Origin: Patescibacteria group bacterium | GTDB lineage: Bacteria > Patescibacteriota > Minisyncoccia > Moranbacterales > GWC2-37-73 | Assembly (NCBI GenBank): GCA_022709545.1 | Contig: JAKLIP010000001.1 | Span: 310,001 to 374,000 of the forward strand | Direction: 5' to 3' | DNA length: 64,000 nucleotides | Shown: positions 16,146 through 25,202 of the stretch, piece by piece | Numbering within the stretch: the stretch's first letter is position 1 | Layout: each line of letters starts with the position of its first letter | Notes under the pieces: generated by a model | What the model was told of the DNA's origin: nothing | Databases searched by the model: none | Seen by the model: only the letters and a program-made list of their open reading frames with translations | Position numbers and translations under genes: made by a program

Positions 16146-17729
16146 TTATTCCTGTTTATTTTCAGTTAAGGAAACAGCTATCGCTAGATATACCCATAAA
16201 AATCCGAGGAATATTCCTGAGTTGAAAATATTCGGAACTACAACTGCCGCCCAACCGAGAAGAAGGAAAACTGCAATAGTTTTGTCTTCGTTTTTTTTAT
16301 CCAAGAATATTATCGCACCTTTGATAAAAATATACCCCAATAAAAACAAAAATGAAACTATTCCGATCAATCCTGCCCCCAGCCAAATTTCCAGGAATAT
16401 ATTGCTGGCGTTGAGGCCTGCACCGCGTTCATCCGTGCCTAAGACTTCACTGATATTCCCCCACCCGATTCCCAAAATCGGATGCTGTTTGATTTGTTCA
16501 ATTGATTTTCTGTAAATTCCGGCACGGATATTTACATTCGGATCCGGCCTGTAAATTTCTCTTATTTCTTTTCCTAAATCCTTTTCTTTTCTAATATCTT
16601 CCAAATTTATGTGCCTGCATCCATATTTTTCTAATTCATTAATATTGGCAATTTTTTCAGGGACACTTGAATTTTGTGCTATGCAAGCAACAGTTATTTT
16701 TTGCAAACCTCCTGTACTCGCCGCACGATTCCAAATTTGGAAACGTGAGAGATTGAAAATATAAATAACACCAATACTTATAATTAATACCGCTATAACA
16801 TTTATTAATGCACGCGTAAATTTTTTCCAATCCCATTCGGACACTTTCAATAACCCTCCTGTAAGCATTATTTTCAGGAAAAATATCGTAACCAGTAAAG
16901 TACCCAGCCAGGAACTGCGGGAAACGGTTAGCATTAAAGCTATGAAAGTAAAAGTGATAATTATCCAGCAAATTACAATTAGCAACTTATTTTTATTTTT
17001 TTCAAAATAATAAATTAAAGAAAAAATGGCTGCTGTCAAAAATACCAAAAATATTCCCAGCCAGTCAGGTTCTGCGAAAGTACCATTCGGCCTGCCAGGC
17101 ATTATTTCATGAGAATCTCCTCCCTGAATGAAAATAATATTCTGCAAAATCGCATAAAGAGCAACAAGCAATCCTCCGCCAATAAAAAAAGGGGCTATGC
17201 GTTTAAGATCATCAAGAGATTGAATGTAAATTCTTGCCAAGAAGTAAAGAACTACAAAAGATAATGCAACAACTGACTGTTTAAACCCCACTAATTTATT
17301 TTGCGCCAAAAGAATACTCAAAAAACCTCCAGAAACAAAAATGATTGGCAACGCATCATGCCATCCAAATTTCGGAAAATAAAAATTTATTTTTTTCATT
17401 ACAAATCTGACACCCAAAGCAACAGCTATCAATCCTCCGAGTATCTGATATGGCCTGACAAATAAACCGAAATTCTGCGAAGCAACATTCACATTTTCCA
17501 TTCCTATTGATCCAATAAGGAAAACAAATGCCCAACCAGGGCGATAGACGGCAAAAAGAAGACCCAAAAAGGCAAAAAACAGGAAGTCAATTGTATTTGA
17601 AAAAGGCAAAAGACCAATATTAGAAAACCAGATTAAAAAAATTATTATTACTAAACAAGCAAAAAAAAGATATTTTTTTGTCATTTTGTCTTGAAATTTA
17701 CTGGCAAAATTTTCTATAAAATTTATCAC
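16146..17729 (-). CDS. O-antigen ligase/polymerase-like membrane protein (Wzy_C)
   Basis: 527 aa with about twelve membrane segments and one large extracytoplasmic loop (about residues 330-410) that includes a GIYRKSIEQIKQHPILGIGWGN segment, the mark of Wzy_C/WaaL-type proteins. These join or polymerise undecaprenyl-linked glycans outside the membrane. The 4-nt overlap with the upstream GT4 and 1-nt gap to the downstream GT4 show one co-translated unit. Whether it is a polymerase or a ligase cannot be decided from sequence alone. Confidence 0.85.
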   Translation of the reverse strand: MINFIENFASKFQDKMTKKYLFFACLVIIIFLIWFSNIGLLPFSNTIDFLFFAFLGLLFAVYRPGWAFVFLIGSIGMENVNVASQNFGLFVRPYQILGGLIAVALGVRFVMKKINFYFPKFGWHDALPIIFVSGGFLSILLAQNKLVGFKQSVVALSFVVLYFLARIYIQSLDDLKRIAPFFIGGGLLVALYAILQNIIFIQGGDSHEIMPGRPNGTFAEPDWLGIFLVFLTAAIFSLIYYFEKNKNKLLIVICWIIITFTFIALMLTVSRSSWLGTLLVTIFFLKIMLTGGLLKVSEWDWKKFTRALINVIAVLIISIGVIYIFNLSRFQIWNRAASTGGLQKITVACIAQNSSVPEKIANINELEKYGCRHINLEDIRKEKDLGKEIREIYRPDPNVNIRAGIYRKSIEQIKQHPILGIGWGNISEVLGTDERGAGLNASNIFLEIWLGAGLIGIVSFLFLLGYIFIKGAIIFLDKKNEDKTIAVFLLLGWAAVVVPNIFNSGIFLGFLWVYLAIAVSLTENKQE

Positions 17730-18895
17730 TTCAAATTTTTTATTATGTTAAAAAATTTCTCTAAAAAATTTTCGAAAGAAAAGTGATTTGCACGTTCCCT
17801 GCCTTTCATTGAAAGTGCCGCTTTTAGATGATTATTATTCAAGACGTTTTTTATTACCATCGCTATATCTTCGGCTTTCTTGGGATCACAATACAAAACA
17901 GAATCGCTTCCAATTTCAGGCAACGAGGAAACTTTTGAAGTAATAACAGGGATTCCCTGATTCATAGCTTCAAGTATAGGAAGTCCGAAACCTTCATAGA
18001 GAGACGGGTAGACAAACAAGACAGCATTATTATAAATAGCAGGCAAATCCTCCTGAGGAACATAATCCAGAAGTATCACGCGATTTTCTAAATTCAATTC
18101 TTTGACAAGTTTCTTTGCGTCTGTCACAAGCGGAGCCAATTCAGGCATTAATTTTCCAGATATAACAAGTTTTGGCAGCCAACCATTTTGTCCGTATTTA
18201 TCCCAAAGTAATTTATAGGCTTTTAAAACATTCTCGGTGTTTTTACGGATTTCCATTCCTCCACCATTATATATATATCCTGCCTCTAGATTGTATTTAT
18301 TGAGAATGTGCTGACTTTCGAATTGCGAAACGTTTCTTTTATAAATCTCATCAACATCAACATGGGAAACAGATATTTTTTTCGGATTGATTTCAAGGTG
18401 TTGGATGAGATCTTTTTCTGTACGATGAGAAACGGAAATTATTTTGTCAGCTTTCTTGATTGCTTGTTTGCTAAGATACCAAAAATATTTTTTACGTAAA
18501 TTATTAATATATTGGGGAAAAAATTCTAACAATATGTCATGCACAACCATAATATGCCTTATGTTTTTAGGCATAATTGTAGCGCATTGATATAAGCTCA
18601 GGAAGACATTGCATCCGTCTTCTGCAGCTTTTTTTGGAAGAATAAATTTTTGCCACCATATTGAGCGTATAATGTCGTCTCTTTTATATGGCGGAAGAAA
18701 AACTCTTTCATGGAAATTTTCCGGTAATTTTATGTTTTTTTGCAATTTTTCTTCAAGATATAAAAAGTATTCAAACTTTTGGTTTCTGTCTTTTAATGTT
18801 TGACATTCTGCCACTTTTTTGACAAAATTAGCAGTTACCTGGCCTATGCCTGTATTTTGTTTGCGTAAAAATGACGCATTAATTCCTATTTTCAT
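17726..18895 (-). CDS. glycosyltransferase family 4
   Basis: 389 aa GT-B fold: N-domain MKIGINASFLRKQNTGIGQVTANFV, KADKIISVSHRTEKDLI linker, C-domain with YIYNGGGMEIRKNTENVLKAY and the EX7E block YEGFGLPILEAMNQGIPVITSKVSSLPEIG, typical of mannosyltransferase-like GT4 enzymes. First gene of the six-gene minus operon. The -10 box (TATAAT, 18904-18909) lies 8 nt from the ATG, so the leader is only about 2 nt and there is no Shine-Dalgarno. Confidence 0.92.
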   Translation of the reverse strand: MKIGINASFLRKQNTGIGQVTANFVKKVAECQTLKDRNQKFEYFLYLEEKLQKNIKLPENFHERVFLPPYKRDDIIRSIWWQKFILPKKAAEDGCNVFLSLYQCATIMPKNIRHIMVVHDILLEFFPQYINNLRKKYFWYLSKQAIKKADKIISVSHRTEKDLIQHLEINPKKISVSHVDVDEIYKRNVSQFESQHILNKYNLEAGYIYNGGGMEIRKNTENVLKAYKLLWDKYGQNGWLPKLVISGKLMPELAPLVTDAKKLVKELNLENRVILLDYVPQEDLPAIYNNAVLFVYPSLYEGFGLPILEAMNQGIPVITSKVSSLPEIGSDSVLYCDPKKAEDIAMVIKNVLNNNHLKAALSMKGRERANHFSFENFLEKFFNIIKNLK

Positions 18896-18903
18896 ATGAT
18901 TTA

Positions 18904-18932
18904 ATTATATAGTAAAAAAAGAAAAATGAAAA
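18904..18932 (-). promoter_or_regulatory. promoter of the minus envelope operon
   Basis: On the minus strand, TTTTCA (18927-18932), 17 nt, TATAAT (18904-18909). The ATG at 18895 is 8 nt past the -10. Confidence 0.65.
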
Positions 18933-18940
18933 ACATCTTG

Positions 18941-18946
18941 TATAAT
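18941..18946 (+). promoter_or_regulatory. -10 box for the plus sugar operon
   Basis: TATAAT with no clear -35; divergent from the minus operon promoter. The leader to the ATG at 18997 is about 44 nt. Confidence 0.45.
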
Positions 18947-18996
18947 TAATGCAGATGTTTTAATATGTAAGATGTAATTTGTTAAGAAAATCATTC

Positions 18997-20277
18997 ATGG
19001 AAAAAAAATCCCAGTCAGTTTGTATTATAGGTTTAGGTTATGTAGGTCTTCCTTTAGCTGTTCAATGTGCCCTGAAAGGATATACAGTATATGGGCTTGA
19101 AAATGACATCGAAAAAAATAATCTTATTAATGCAGGCAAAAGTCCTATAAAAGAGGATTTTCTGGAAAAAAATCTTCCCAATATAAAGGTAGAAGCAACA
19201 AATGATCCGTCTGTAATACAAAAAGCAGATGTTGTTATTATGTGCGTTCCGACTCCGGTTGATGAAAATTATTATCCTGATTTGACTCCAGTTAAAGACG
19301 CTACTCATGCCATTGTAAAAAATCTTAAAAAAGGACAGCTTATCGTCATTGAATCTACGATTAACCCTGGCGTGTGTGAAGAAGTCATTAAGCCTATGTT
19401 TGATGAAGCTGGATATGAAATCGGCAAAGATTATGAACTCGCCCATTGCCCTGAAAGAATTAATCCTGGAGATCCTAAATGGAATGTAACCAACATTCCC
19501 CGCGTCGTCGGTTCTTTCACTAAAAAAGGATTGGGTGCTGCAGTAGATTTTTATAGTGATGTTATTGATGCCGAAATAATGCCAATGAAATCTATCCGCG
19601 AAGCCGAAGCAACAAAGATTGTTGAAAATTCTTTCCGTGACATAAATATTGCTTTCGTAAATGAACTGGCAAAGTCTTTCGATGTACTTGGCATTGATGT
19701 TGTTGATGTCATCAAAGGCGCCTCCACTAAGCCTTTTGCTTTTATGCCTCATTGGCCAAGCCGAGGGATTGGAGGACATTGCATTCCGGTTGATCCATAT
19801 TACTTGATTGAACGCGCTAAAGCATCCGGATTTGATCATGAATTTTTGAAAACAGCCCGCAAAGTCAATAATTCCATGCCGGAATATACTGTAGAACTTC
19901 TGCAGGATGCTCTTAACCAAATTAGAATGCCTCTTAATGGGACAAAGATTGGGCTTATGGGTATTTCATACAAAGCTAATATTGCTGATCTCCGCGAATC
20001 ACCAGCCTTAAAGATTATAAAATTCCTAAAAATACACAAAGCAGATGTTTTAATTTTTGATCCCCATACCGAAAAGCATTCAACGGTAAAATCTCTTGAC
20101 GAACTATTGGAAAAGTCAGACGCACTTATCCTGGCAACAAATCATAAGGAATTTCTTGAAATCAATCCAGAAACTTTCAAAAAGAACGAAATCAAAGTCA
20201 TTATTGACGGAATGAATTGTCTTAATAAAGAAGAGATCGCAAAACATGGTATAATATACAAAGGAATAGGACACTAA
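18997..20277 (+). CDS. nucleotide-sugar dehydrogenase, UDP-N-acetyl-mannosamine/glucosamine type (WecC/WbpA-like)
   Basis: 426 aa from the ATG at 18997 (MEKKSQSVCII); an upstream TTG frame extension lacks a Shine-Dalgarno. NAD-binding motif GLGYVGLPLA, central helix with EATKIVENSFRDINIAFVNELA, and the active-site block GIGGHCIPVDPYYL with catalytic C262. CIPVDPYYL is typical of the WecC/WbpA branch, as against CFPKD in UDP-glucose dehydrogenases. It makes a UDP-HexNAc uronic acid with two NAD. A second dehydrogenase of the UDP-glucose type lies at 45188-46495. Confidence 0.9.
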   Translation: MEKKSQSVCIIGLGYVGLPLAVQCALKGYTVYGLENDIEKNNLINAGKSPIKEDFLEKNLPNIKVEATNDPSVIQKADVVIMCVPTPVDENYYPDLTPVKDATHAIVKNLKKGQLIVIESTINPGVCEEVIKPMFDEAGYEIGKDYELAHCPERINPGDPKWNVTNIPRVVGSFTKKGLGAAVDFYSDVIDAEIMPMKSIREAEATKIVENSFRDINIAFVNELAKSFDVLGIDVVDVIKGASTKPFAFMPHWPSRGIGGHCIPVDPYYLIERAKASGFDHEFLKTARKVNNSMPEYTVELLQDALNQIRMPLNGTKIGLMGISYKANIADLRESPALKIIKFLKIHKADVLIFDPHTEKHSTVKSLDELLEKSDALILATNHKEFLEINPETFKKNEIKVIIDGMNCLNKEEIAKHGIIYKGIGH

Positions 20278-20288
20278 TTTAAATTTTT

Positions 20289-20519
20289 ATGTTTCATTTA
20301 TTAAAATCAATAATTTGGATGGCAGGAATTGTTGTTGTCGGAATCTTTATTCTCAATTATTTCGGATATAAATTTAACACCCATTATTTCAATGAAAGCA
20401 AGGCGGATTGCCAAAAAAGGCTTGAGGAATGTTCGAAAGAATTGGTAGAGCAAGGAACTAAAAATGCTGAATGTAATCTTAATTGCCTTGATCCTAAATT
20501 AATAATTAAGAAAAAATAA
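20289..20519 (+). CDS. small single-pass membrane protein, Cys-containing tail
   Basis: 76 aa: an N-terminal membrane segment (LLKSIIWMAGIVVVGIFILNYFGY), then a hydrophilic extracytoplasmic tail with four Cys (ADCQKRLEECSKELVEQG, AECNLNCLD). The helix between the first two Cys could dimerise. It overlaps the following GT2 start by one base (TAATG), so it is translationally coupled to it. Function unknown; possibly an accessory subunit of the sugar-lipid synthase. No family recognised. Confidence 0.65.
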   Translation: MFHLLKSIIWMAGIVVVGIFILNYFGYKFNTHYFNESKADCQKRLEECSKELVEQGTKNAECNLNCLDPKLIIKKK

Positions 20520-21472
20520 TGAGACTTATAGTAAATATCCCGGCTTATAATGAGGAAGAAAAAATAGCCGAAACTATCCATAAAATTCCGCGTGGATTTC
20601 AGGGAATTGATGAAGTTCTCATCCAGGTAATTGATGATGGATCAATTGATAAAACTGCTGAAAAAGCCCGGGAAGCCGGAGCTGATTTAATAGTTTCTTA
20701 TAAGCCTAACAGACGCCTGGCTTATTCATTCAAAAGGGCTATTGAAAATTCACTGGAAAACGGCGCAGACATTATGGTGAATATAGATGCGGACGGGCAA
20801 TTTGATGCCAATGAAATTCCTAAACTATTAGAGCCTATTCTTGAAGGACGAGCAGACATGGTCATTGGCAACAGGTTTGGAGAGACAAAGGCTGAAAATA
20901 TTCCTTGGATTAGAAAGACTTTGAATAAGTTTGCTGCCGGTATAATCGGTTTTTTCCTGGGGCACAAAACTAATGACCTGACTTGCGGATTCAGGGCTCA
21001 CAATCGTGAAACTATGCTCAGGCTCAATCTGGTCAATACTCATTTCACCTATACACAGGAAACGATCATTGATGCGATCGGAAAAGATCTCAAATTAGTT
21101 TGGGTGCCAATTAGCGTTACTTACTTCGACGACAGGAAAGCAAAAATTACAAAATCTATCTGGAAGTTTGTCGGGAATTCAGCCAAGATAATTTTAAAAG
21201 CTATCCGTGATGTCCGACCGCTCAAATTTTTTGGCTGGCCTGGATTATTTTTTATTTTTCTTGGCCTTATTGGCATAATATTTTTTGCCGTCAATTATTT
21301 CCAGGATTTTAAGATAACACCTTATAGGAATTACATTATCTTTTCATCTATAAGTATTTTCCTGGGAATCCAGCTGACTATTTTTGCCCTCATAGCTGAT
21401 ATGATTAAATCTAATCGCCGGATAGAAGAAGAGATTATGTATCAGCTAAAAAAGGAAAAATATAAGAAATGA
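20519..21472 (+). CDS. GT2 dolichyl-phosphate-mannose-synthase-like transferase
   Basis: 317 aa: GT-A domain (IVNIPAYNEEEKIAETI, IDDGSIDKTAEKARE, DADGQFDANEIPKL with the metal-binding DADGQ, GFRAHNRETMLRL), then two C-terminal membrane segments (about 238-260 and 272-297). This is the DPM1/GtrB-like plan: it moves a hexose from UDP or GDP to polyprenyl phosphate at the cytoplasmic face, the donor used by GT-C enzymes elsewhere in the window. A terminator follows. Confidence 0.9.
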   Translation: MRLIVNIPAYNEEEKIAETIHKIPRGFQGIDEVLIQVIDDGSIDKTAEKAREAGADLIVSYKPNRRLAYSFKRAIENSLENGADIMVNIDADGQFDANEIPKLLEPILEGRADMVIGNRFGETKAENIPWIRKTLNKFAAGIIGFFLGHKTNDLTCGFRAHNRETMLRLNLVNTHFTYTQETIIDAIGKDLKLVWVPISVTYFDDRKAKITKSIWKFVGNSAKIILKAIRDVRPLKFFGWPGLFFIFLGLIGIIFFAVNYFQDFKITPYRNYIIFSSISIFLGIQLTIFALIADMIKSNRRIEEEIMYQLKKEKYKK

Positions 21473-21488
21473 ACTATTCTTAAATTAA

Positions 21489-21515
21489 AACCGCCTTTCA
21501 TTTGGCGGTTTTTTT
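21489..21515 (+). terminator. intrinsic terminator
   Basis: AACCGCC / GGCGGTT stem (21489-21495 with 21504-21510), then T-run. Confidence 0.9.
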
Positions 21516-21516
21516 C

Positions 21517-21545
21517 TTGAAAAAAAAGTTGTTTTAAGGTACAAT
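21517..21545 (+). promoter_or_regulatory. promoter giving a leaderless mRNA
   Basis: TTGAAA (21517-21522), 17 nt, TACAAT (21540-21545). The ATG at 21552 falls on the expected +1. Confidence 0.7.
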
Positions 21546-21551
21546 GTTTTT

Positions 21552-22631
21552 ATGGATAAATTGAAAATTTTGTTTATTTCCCACACTTTTCCGCCTATTG
21601 TCGGCGGAGTTGAAACGCATAATTACGAGCTTTCATCCTGGCTTTCCAAGCAAGCTGAAGTGAAAATTATAGCTAATAAAAAAAGATGGCTTATTCCGTT
21701 TTTTTTAGTGTATGCTACTATCCGCGCTGTTTTATCAGCTCGAAAATATGATGCGATTGTTTTGGGCAGCTGCCTGCTTTCTAATGTCGCTTGGAGACTA
21801 AAACTTTTCGGCAATAAGAAACCTGTGATTGCAGTCGCCCACGGGCTTGATCTAACTTTCAAAAATTTCTTTTATCAAAAATTATGGATTGGGATTTTTC
21901 TGAAAAAAATAGACAAAATTATTGCCGTTGGAAATGAAACCGCGAAAGTTGCCAAAGAAAAAGGAATCCCGGAAGAAAAAATTATTTTCATTCCAAATGG
22001 CGTAGACACTGAAAAAAATTTAGTTTCAGCCACTAAAGGTGCTTTAGAAAAAATTATCGGACAGCCAATTGCTGGTAAAAAAATCCTTTTGACTTCAGGA
22101 AGATTGGCTAAAAGAAAAGGAGTGGCTTGGTTTATTTCCAATGTAATTCCGAAACTCGGAGAAGAATTTTTATATGTTGTTGCCGGCAATGGACCCGACA
22201 AGGAAAATATAGAGGATGCGATAAAGAATACTAATTTAGAAAACCACGTAATAGTATTGGGGTATGTTTCAGACGAAAAAAGGAACATTCTTCTGAATAC
22301 TGCTGACCTTTTTATACAGCCGAATATAAAGGTTCCTGGAGATATGGAAGGTTTTGGAATATCTGTTGTTGAGGCTGGCGCCTGCAGACTTCCTGTTTTA
22401 GCTTCAGAAATTGAAGGTCTTAGAGATGCTATTAAAGACGGAAAAAATGGATTCCTGACAGAATCTGCTAATGCAGACATGTTCGTACAAAAAATAAATG
22501 AACTTTTCAACCAAGGCAGCCCACGGGAAATTTACGGTGAAAAAGTGCGCGAATATGTGGTTCAAAACTACAGCTGGGAATATGTTTCAAATTTATATTT
22601 TAAAGAAATAGAAACAGTGATAAAAAAATAA
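21552..22631 (+). CDS. glycosyltransferase family 4
   Basis: 359 aa GT-B fold: KILFISHTFPPIVGGVETHNYEL, IDKIIAVGNETAKVA, ILLTSGRLAKRKGVAWFISNVIPKL (donor-side strand), and the EX7E block EGFGISVVEAGACRLPVLASEIEGLRD, typical of GT4. Predicted to have no mRNA leader. The next gene starts 3 nt after its stop. Sugar and acceptor are unknown. Confidence 0.92.
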   Translation: MDKLKILFISHTFPPIVGGVETHNYELSSWLSKQAEVKIIANKKRWLIPFFLVYATIRAVLSARKYDAIVLGSCLLSNVAWRLKLFGNKKPVIAVAHGLDLTFKNFFYQKLWIGIFLKKIDKIIAVGNETAKVAKEKGIPEEKIIFIPNGVDTEKNLVSATKGALEKIIGQPIAGKKILLTSGRLAKRKGVAWFISNVIPKLGEEFLYVVAGNGPDKENIEDAIKNTNLENHVIVLGYVSDEKRNILLNTADLFIQPNIKVPGDMEGFGISVVEAGACRLPVLASEIEGLRDAIKDGKNGFLTESANADMFVQKINELFNQGSPREIYGEKVREYVVQNYSWEYVSNLYFKEIETVIKK

Positions 22632-22634
22632 ATT

Positions 22635-24581
22635 ATGTCTTCATTTATATACTCACAAATTTTATTATATGTTTCGATGGGAATAGTATTATTTATTCCT
22701 GGATATTTTTTGGTCCTCGCAACATTTCTTAATAAAAAAATGTCTCCTATTGAAACTTTTGTGGTTTCATTCGGCTCAAGCATTATAATTACAGATTTGA
22801 TTATAATTCTTATTGGAAAATCTCCCCTGCCTATTACCAGTGCTTCTATCCTTGGTATGATCCTTTTTTTCAGCTTAGCGTGCCTTGCGATTTATCTTTT
22901 CAGAAAAAAAAGAAAAAATGAAATTATTGGAAATAAACAAGGCATATCTCATGACAGGTTTCCAATTAAGTCGGCTGCTATGATTTTATTGATTGTTTTT
23001 TTAACAATTTTTATAAGGACAATATACTTCAAGGATACTATATTTCCAACTACTACAGATCTCGGACATCACATGTATTGGAGCAAACAAATTGCAATTA
23101 CTGGTGATCTTCCACAATATGAAAAGGCCGATATTGGGCAAGACTTTACCATCGGAGAGCCTCAACCGATAGCCGATTTTATAATCGGTGAACATCTTAT
23201 TTTTGCCGCAATCTCAATTATTTCTGGAGCAGAATTTATTTCTGCCTTCCCTGGCTTAGTTCTTTTTTTAATCCAAATAATATCACTATTGGCAATATTC
23301 ATTCTGACCCGTGAAATTTTTAAAAAAGCAGAACATAGGTATGGAGACACTATAGCAATAACTACCCTATTCCTTATCGGACCCCTATACGCATTCGCAA
23401 CGCCTCAGGCCAAATTTGTCAGCGGAGGAGTCATAGGAAACATTATTGGCAATCTTTTTATTCCACTAGCTATCTATTTTTATGTGCGGGCTTTTTCAGA
23501 AAAAAAATCATCATTGCTTGCATGGGCTTTATTTTTCAGCTTCGGATTAGCCTATACGCATCATCTCAGCACTTTTGTATTTATTTTTATCGCTTTCTTC
23601 AGTCTTATTTCATTCGCTGCACTCAATTTTAGAACAGTATTCTCGGAAGCACGCAGATTATTAAGATTAATAATTTCTCCGAGCGTATTGACAGTCATAG
23701 CTGCAGGAATAATTTTCACTTTTTTTGTTTACACTCCGAGCTACTTTAACCAGGAAGCTATAGATACCGCTGTTGGAACACCAAGTAAGTCAACACGGAC
23801 GGGGCTAACCTTAGGTCAGCTAAAAACTACTGCTGGAGAGGCTCGATTTGCCTTTGCTGTCGCAGGAATCATAATGCTATTTTTTGTGCGTAAAATAGGA
23901 AAATACAGACAAGCTTTCATGATTGGATGGATTGCAGCCCTTGCGCTTATGTCACTCAGGCCTGATTGGCTTTTTGTGGACATCCCTTCAAATAGAATTG
24001 CAAGTTACGTAGTCTTTCCTATAGCCATAATAGCTGCATGCATGCTTGTACATATTTTCATATTATTTAGGAATAAAAATGAAAATACAAACAAAAACTA
24101 TATTGGTCCCGTTTTTATCTTAATAACTTTTTTTGCTTTTATGATGTTTGTTTCGGCAGATGGCTTTAATGACAATGCAAATTCTTTAAATACGGATAAC
24201 AGTGCTAACAAAGCCTTGCAAACCTATGCTGCTGCTCAATATCTTGCTGAACATTCTGGTTCTGATGATATTATACTTAAAGATCACAATTATCTTTCAG
24301 GTGACACATGGATAAAACTTTTTTTCATGCGTGGATATAATTATCCTCTTTCAAGAGGTTATTTTAAAAGATATGAAGATTCTCCATCCCGGGAACAATG
24401 CACTAATTTAATGATATCTGCACCAAGCAGTCCTGAAGCTAACAAGTGTTTTATTGGAACAAAAACCAATTTCACCATGATTAATCCAAAAATTGACAGC
24501 GGCCAATTTAATAAGCTGGATAATTTCTGGCAAGTTTATTCATCGGATGAGGTGGGAATTTATTATAGAAAAGATAATTAA
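22635..24581 (+). CDS. large multi-pass membrane protein, GT-C-like
   Basis: 648 aa with about thirteen membrane segments and a soluble C-terminal region (about 520-648). After the third to fourth membrane segment the first long extracytoplasmic loop carries TTTDLGHHMYWSKQI (D142, H145, H146), resembling the catalytic acidic loop of GT-C lipid-sugar-dependent transferases. The C-terminal part holds ALQTYAAAQYLAEHSGSDD, like other GT-C enzymes here. Transfer of a polyprenyl-phosphate sugar outside the membrane is an inference; a transporter-like role is not excluded. Coupled to the GT4 before it. Confidence 0.65.
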   Translation: MSSFIYSQILLYVSMGIVLFIPGYFLVLATFLNKKMSPIETFVVSFGSSIIITDLIIILIGKSPLPITSASILGMILFFSLACLAIYLFRKKRKNEIIGNKQGISHDRFPIKSAAMILLIVFLTIFIRTIYFKDTIFPTTTDLGHHMYWSKQIAITGDLPQYEKADIGQDFTIGEPQPIADFIIGEHLIFAAISIISGAEFISAFPGLVLFLIQIISLLAIFILTREIFKKAEHRYGDTIAITTLFLIGPLYAFATPQAKFVSGGVIGNIIGNLFIPLAIYFYVRAFSEKKSSLLAWALFFSFGLAYTHHLSTFVFIFIAFFSLISFAALNFRTVFSEARRLLRLIISPSVLTVIAAGIIFTFFVYTPSYFNQEAIDTAVGTPSKSTRTGLTLGQLKTTAGEARFAFAVAGIIMLFFVRKIGKYRQAFMIGWIAALALMSLRPDWLFVDIPSNRIASYVVFPIAIIAACMLVHIFILFRNKNENTNKNYIGPVFILITFFAFMMFVSADGFNDNANSLNTDNSANKALQTYAAAQYLAEHSGSDDIILKDHNYLSGDTWIKLFFMRGYNYPLSRGYFKRYEDSPSREQCTNLMISAPSSPEANKCFIGTKTNFTMINPKIDSGQFNKLDNFWQVYSSDEVGIYYRKDN

Positions 24582-24587
24582 AAAAAT

Positions 24588-24950
24588 ATGAACAGCAAAC
24601 TTATTCCAATATCAATTATGGGTATGCTACTGGCAAGTTTTATTTTCTTGTCAGCTTTCGAAACAATCCAGGGAGATATGAGCAATAAAAATATCTGGAT
24701 GCTTTATTTTTCAAGTCCTAAAGACAATTCATTGGATTTTATAATAGAGAATAATTCCCAAAACAAAATTTTTCACTGGCAAATATTGCTGGATAAAATA
24801 GTAGTTACTGAAGGAGATTCCTCCGTTTCACTGGGAGATAAAAAAACCATCACAGTGCCGAATGATGATATTGATCTTTCCAATAGAAAAATAACTATCG
24901 TGGTTTCAGATGTTAATAATAATAAAAAAGAAATTTATAAGCATTTTTGA
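24588..24950 (+). CDS. membrane-anchored small protein with beta-sandwich tail
   Basis: 120 aa: an N-terminal anchor (about 4-24) then an extracytoplasmic part with SLDFIIENNSQNKIFHWQILLDKIVV and RKITIVVSDVNNNKKEIY, i.e. alternating strands as in small Ig-like domains that often accompany GT-C enzymes. Six-nt gap after the GT-C-like gene; probably an accessory to it. No firm family. Confidence 0.55.
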   Translation: MNSKLIPISIMGMLLASFIFLSAFETIQGDMSNKNIWMLYFSSPKDNSLDFIIENNSQNKIFHWQILLDKIVVTEGDSSVSLGDKKTITVPNDDIDLSNRKITIVVSDVNNNKKEIYKHF

Positions 24951-24951
24951 C

Positions 24952-25124
24952 AAAGAAAAAAGGCGCCTTATTTGGATTTATTTTTTACAAGAAGATTTCA
25001 AGTAAAAGATTCGAATTATCGAAAAATAAATCCAAATTGTTAAGCGCCTTCAGTTTCAGTCTTGGAACCAGAGATTTTCTCTGAATCCCTCCTTTTGCTG
25101 TTGTTAATGAAAAAAATATTTACT
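24952..25124 (-). ncRNA. candidate small structured RNA
   Basis: The minus strand of this 250-bp gap carries a full transcription unit with no convincing ORF: extended -10 promoter (TTTACA 25154-25159, 17 nt ending in TGC, TATTTT 25131-25136), predicted +1 near 25124, an 11-bp hairpin with one mismatch (25064-25074 with 25078-25088), and a very long terminal hairpin (7 bp at 24960-24966/25044-25050 plus 16 bp at 24970-24985/25022-25037) followed by TTTTTTCTTT. An AAAAGGAGGG stretch at 25087-25096 precedes the first hairpin but no ATG/GTG/TTG follows at a usable distance. Confidence 0.55.
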
Positions 25125-25130
25125 ACTTAC

Positions 25131-25159
25131 AAAATAGCATAAAAAATTATTTTTGTAAA
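25131..25159 (-). promoter_or_regulatory. extended -10 promoter of the candidate small RNA
   Basis: On the minus strand, TTTACA-17-TATTTT with TGC directly before the -10. It reads away from the GT4 gene at 25203, into the intergenic gap. Confidence 0.55.
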
Positions 25160-25202
25160 CAAGTTTCCTAATTAACCTCTAAATAAAGCCTTAAAATCAA
25201 TT

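Noticed and set aside
19054-19920. A long minus-strand frame (288 codons)
   Set aside because: It is fully antisense to the nucleotide-sugar dehydrogenase, which has all expected motifs.
25050-25100. Small peptide gene after AAAAGGAGGG on the minus strand
   Set aside because: The next codons are ATT CAG AGA; no ATG, GTG or TTG lies at a normal distance, so I treat the region as noncoding RNA.
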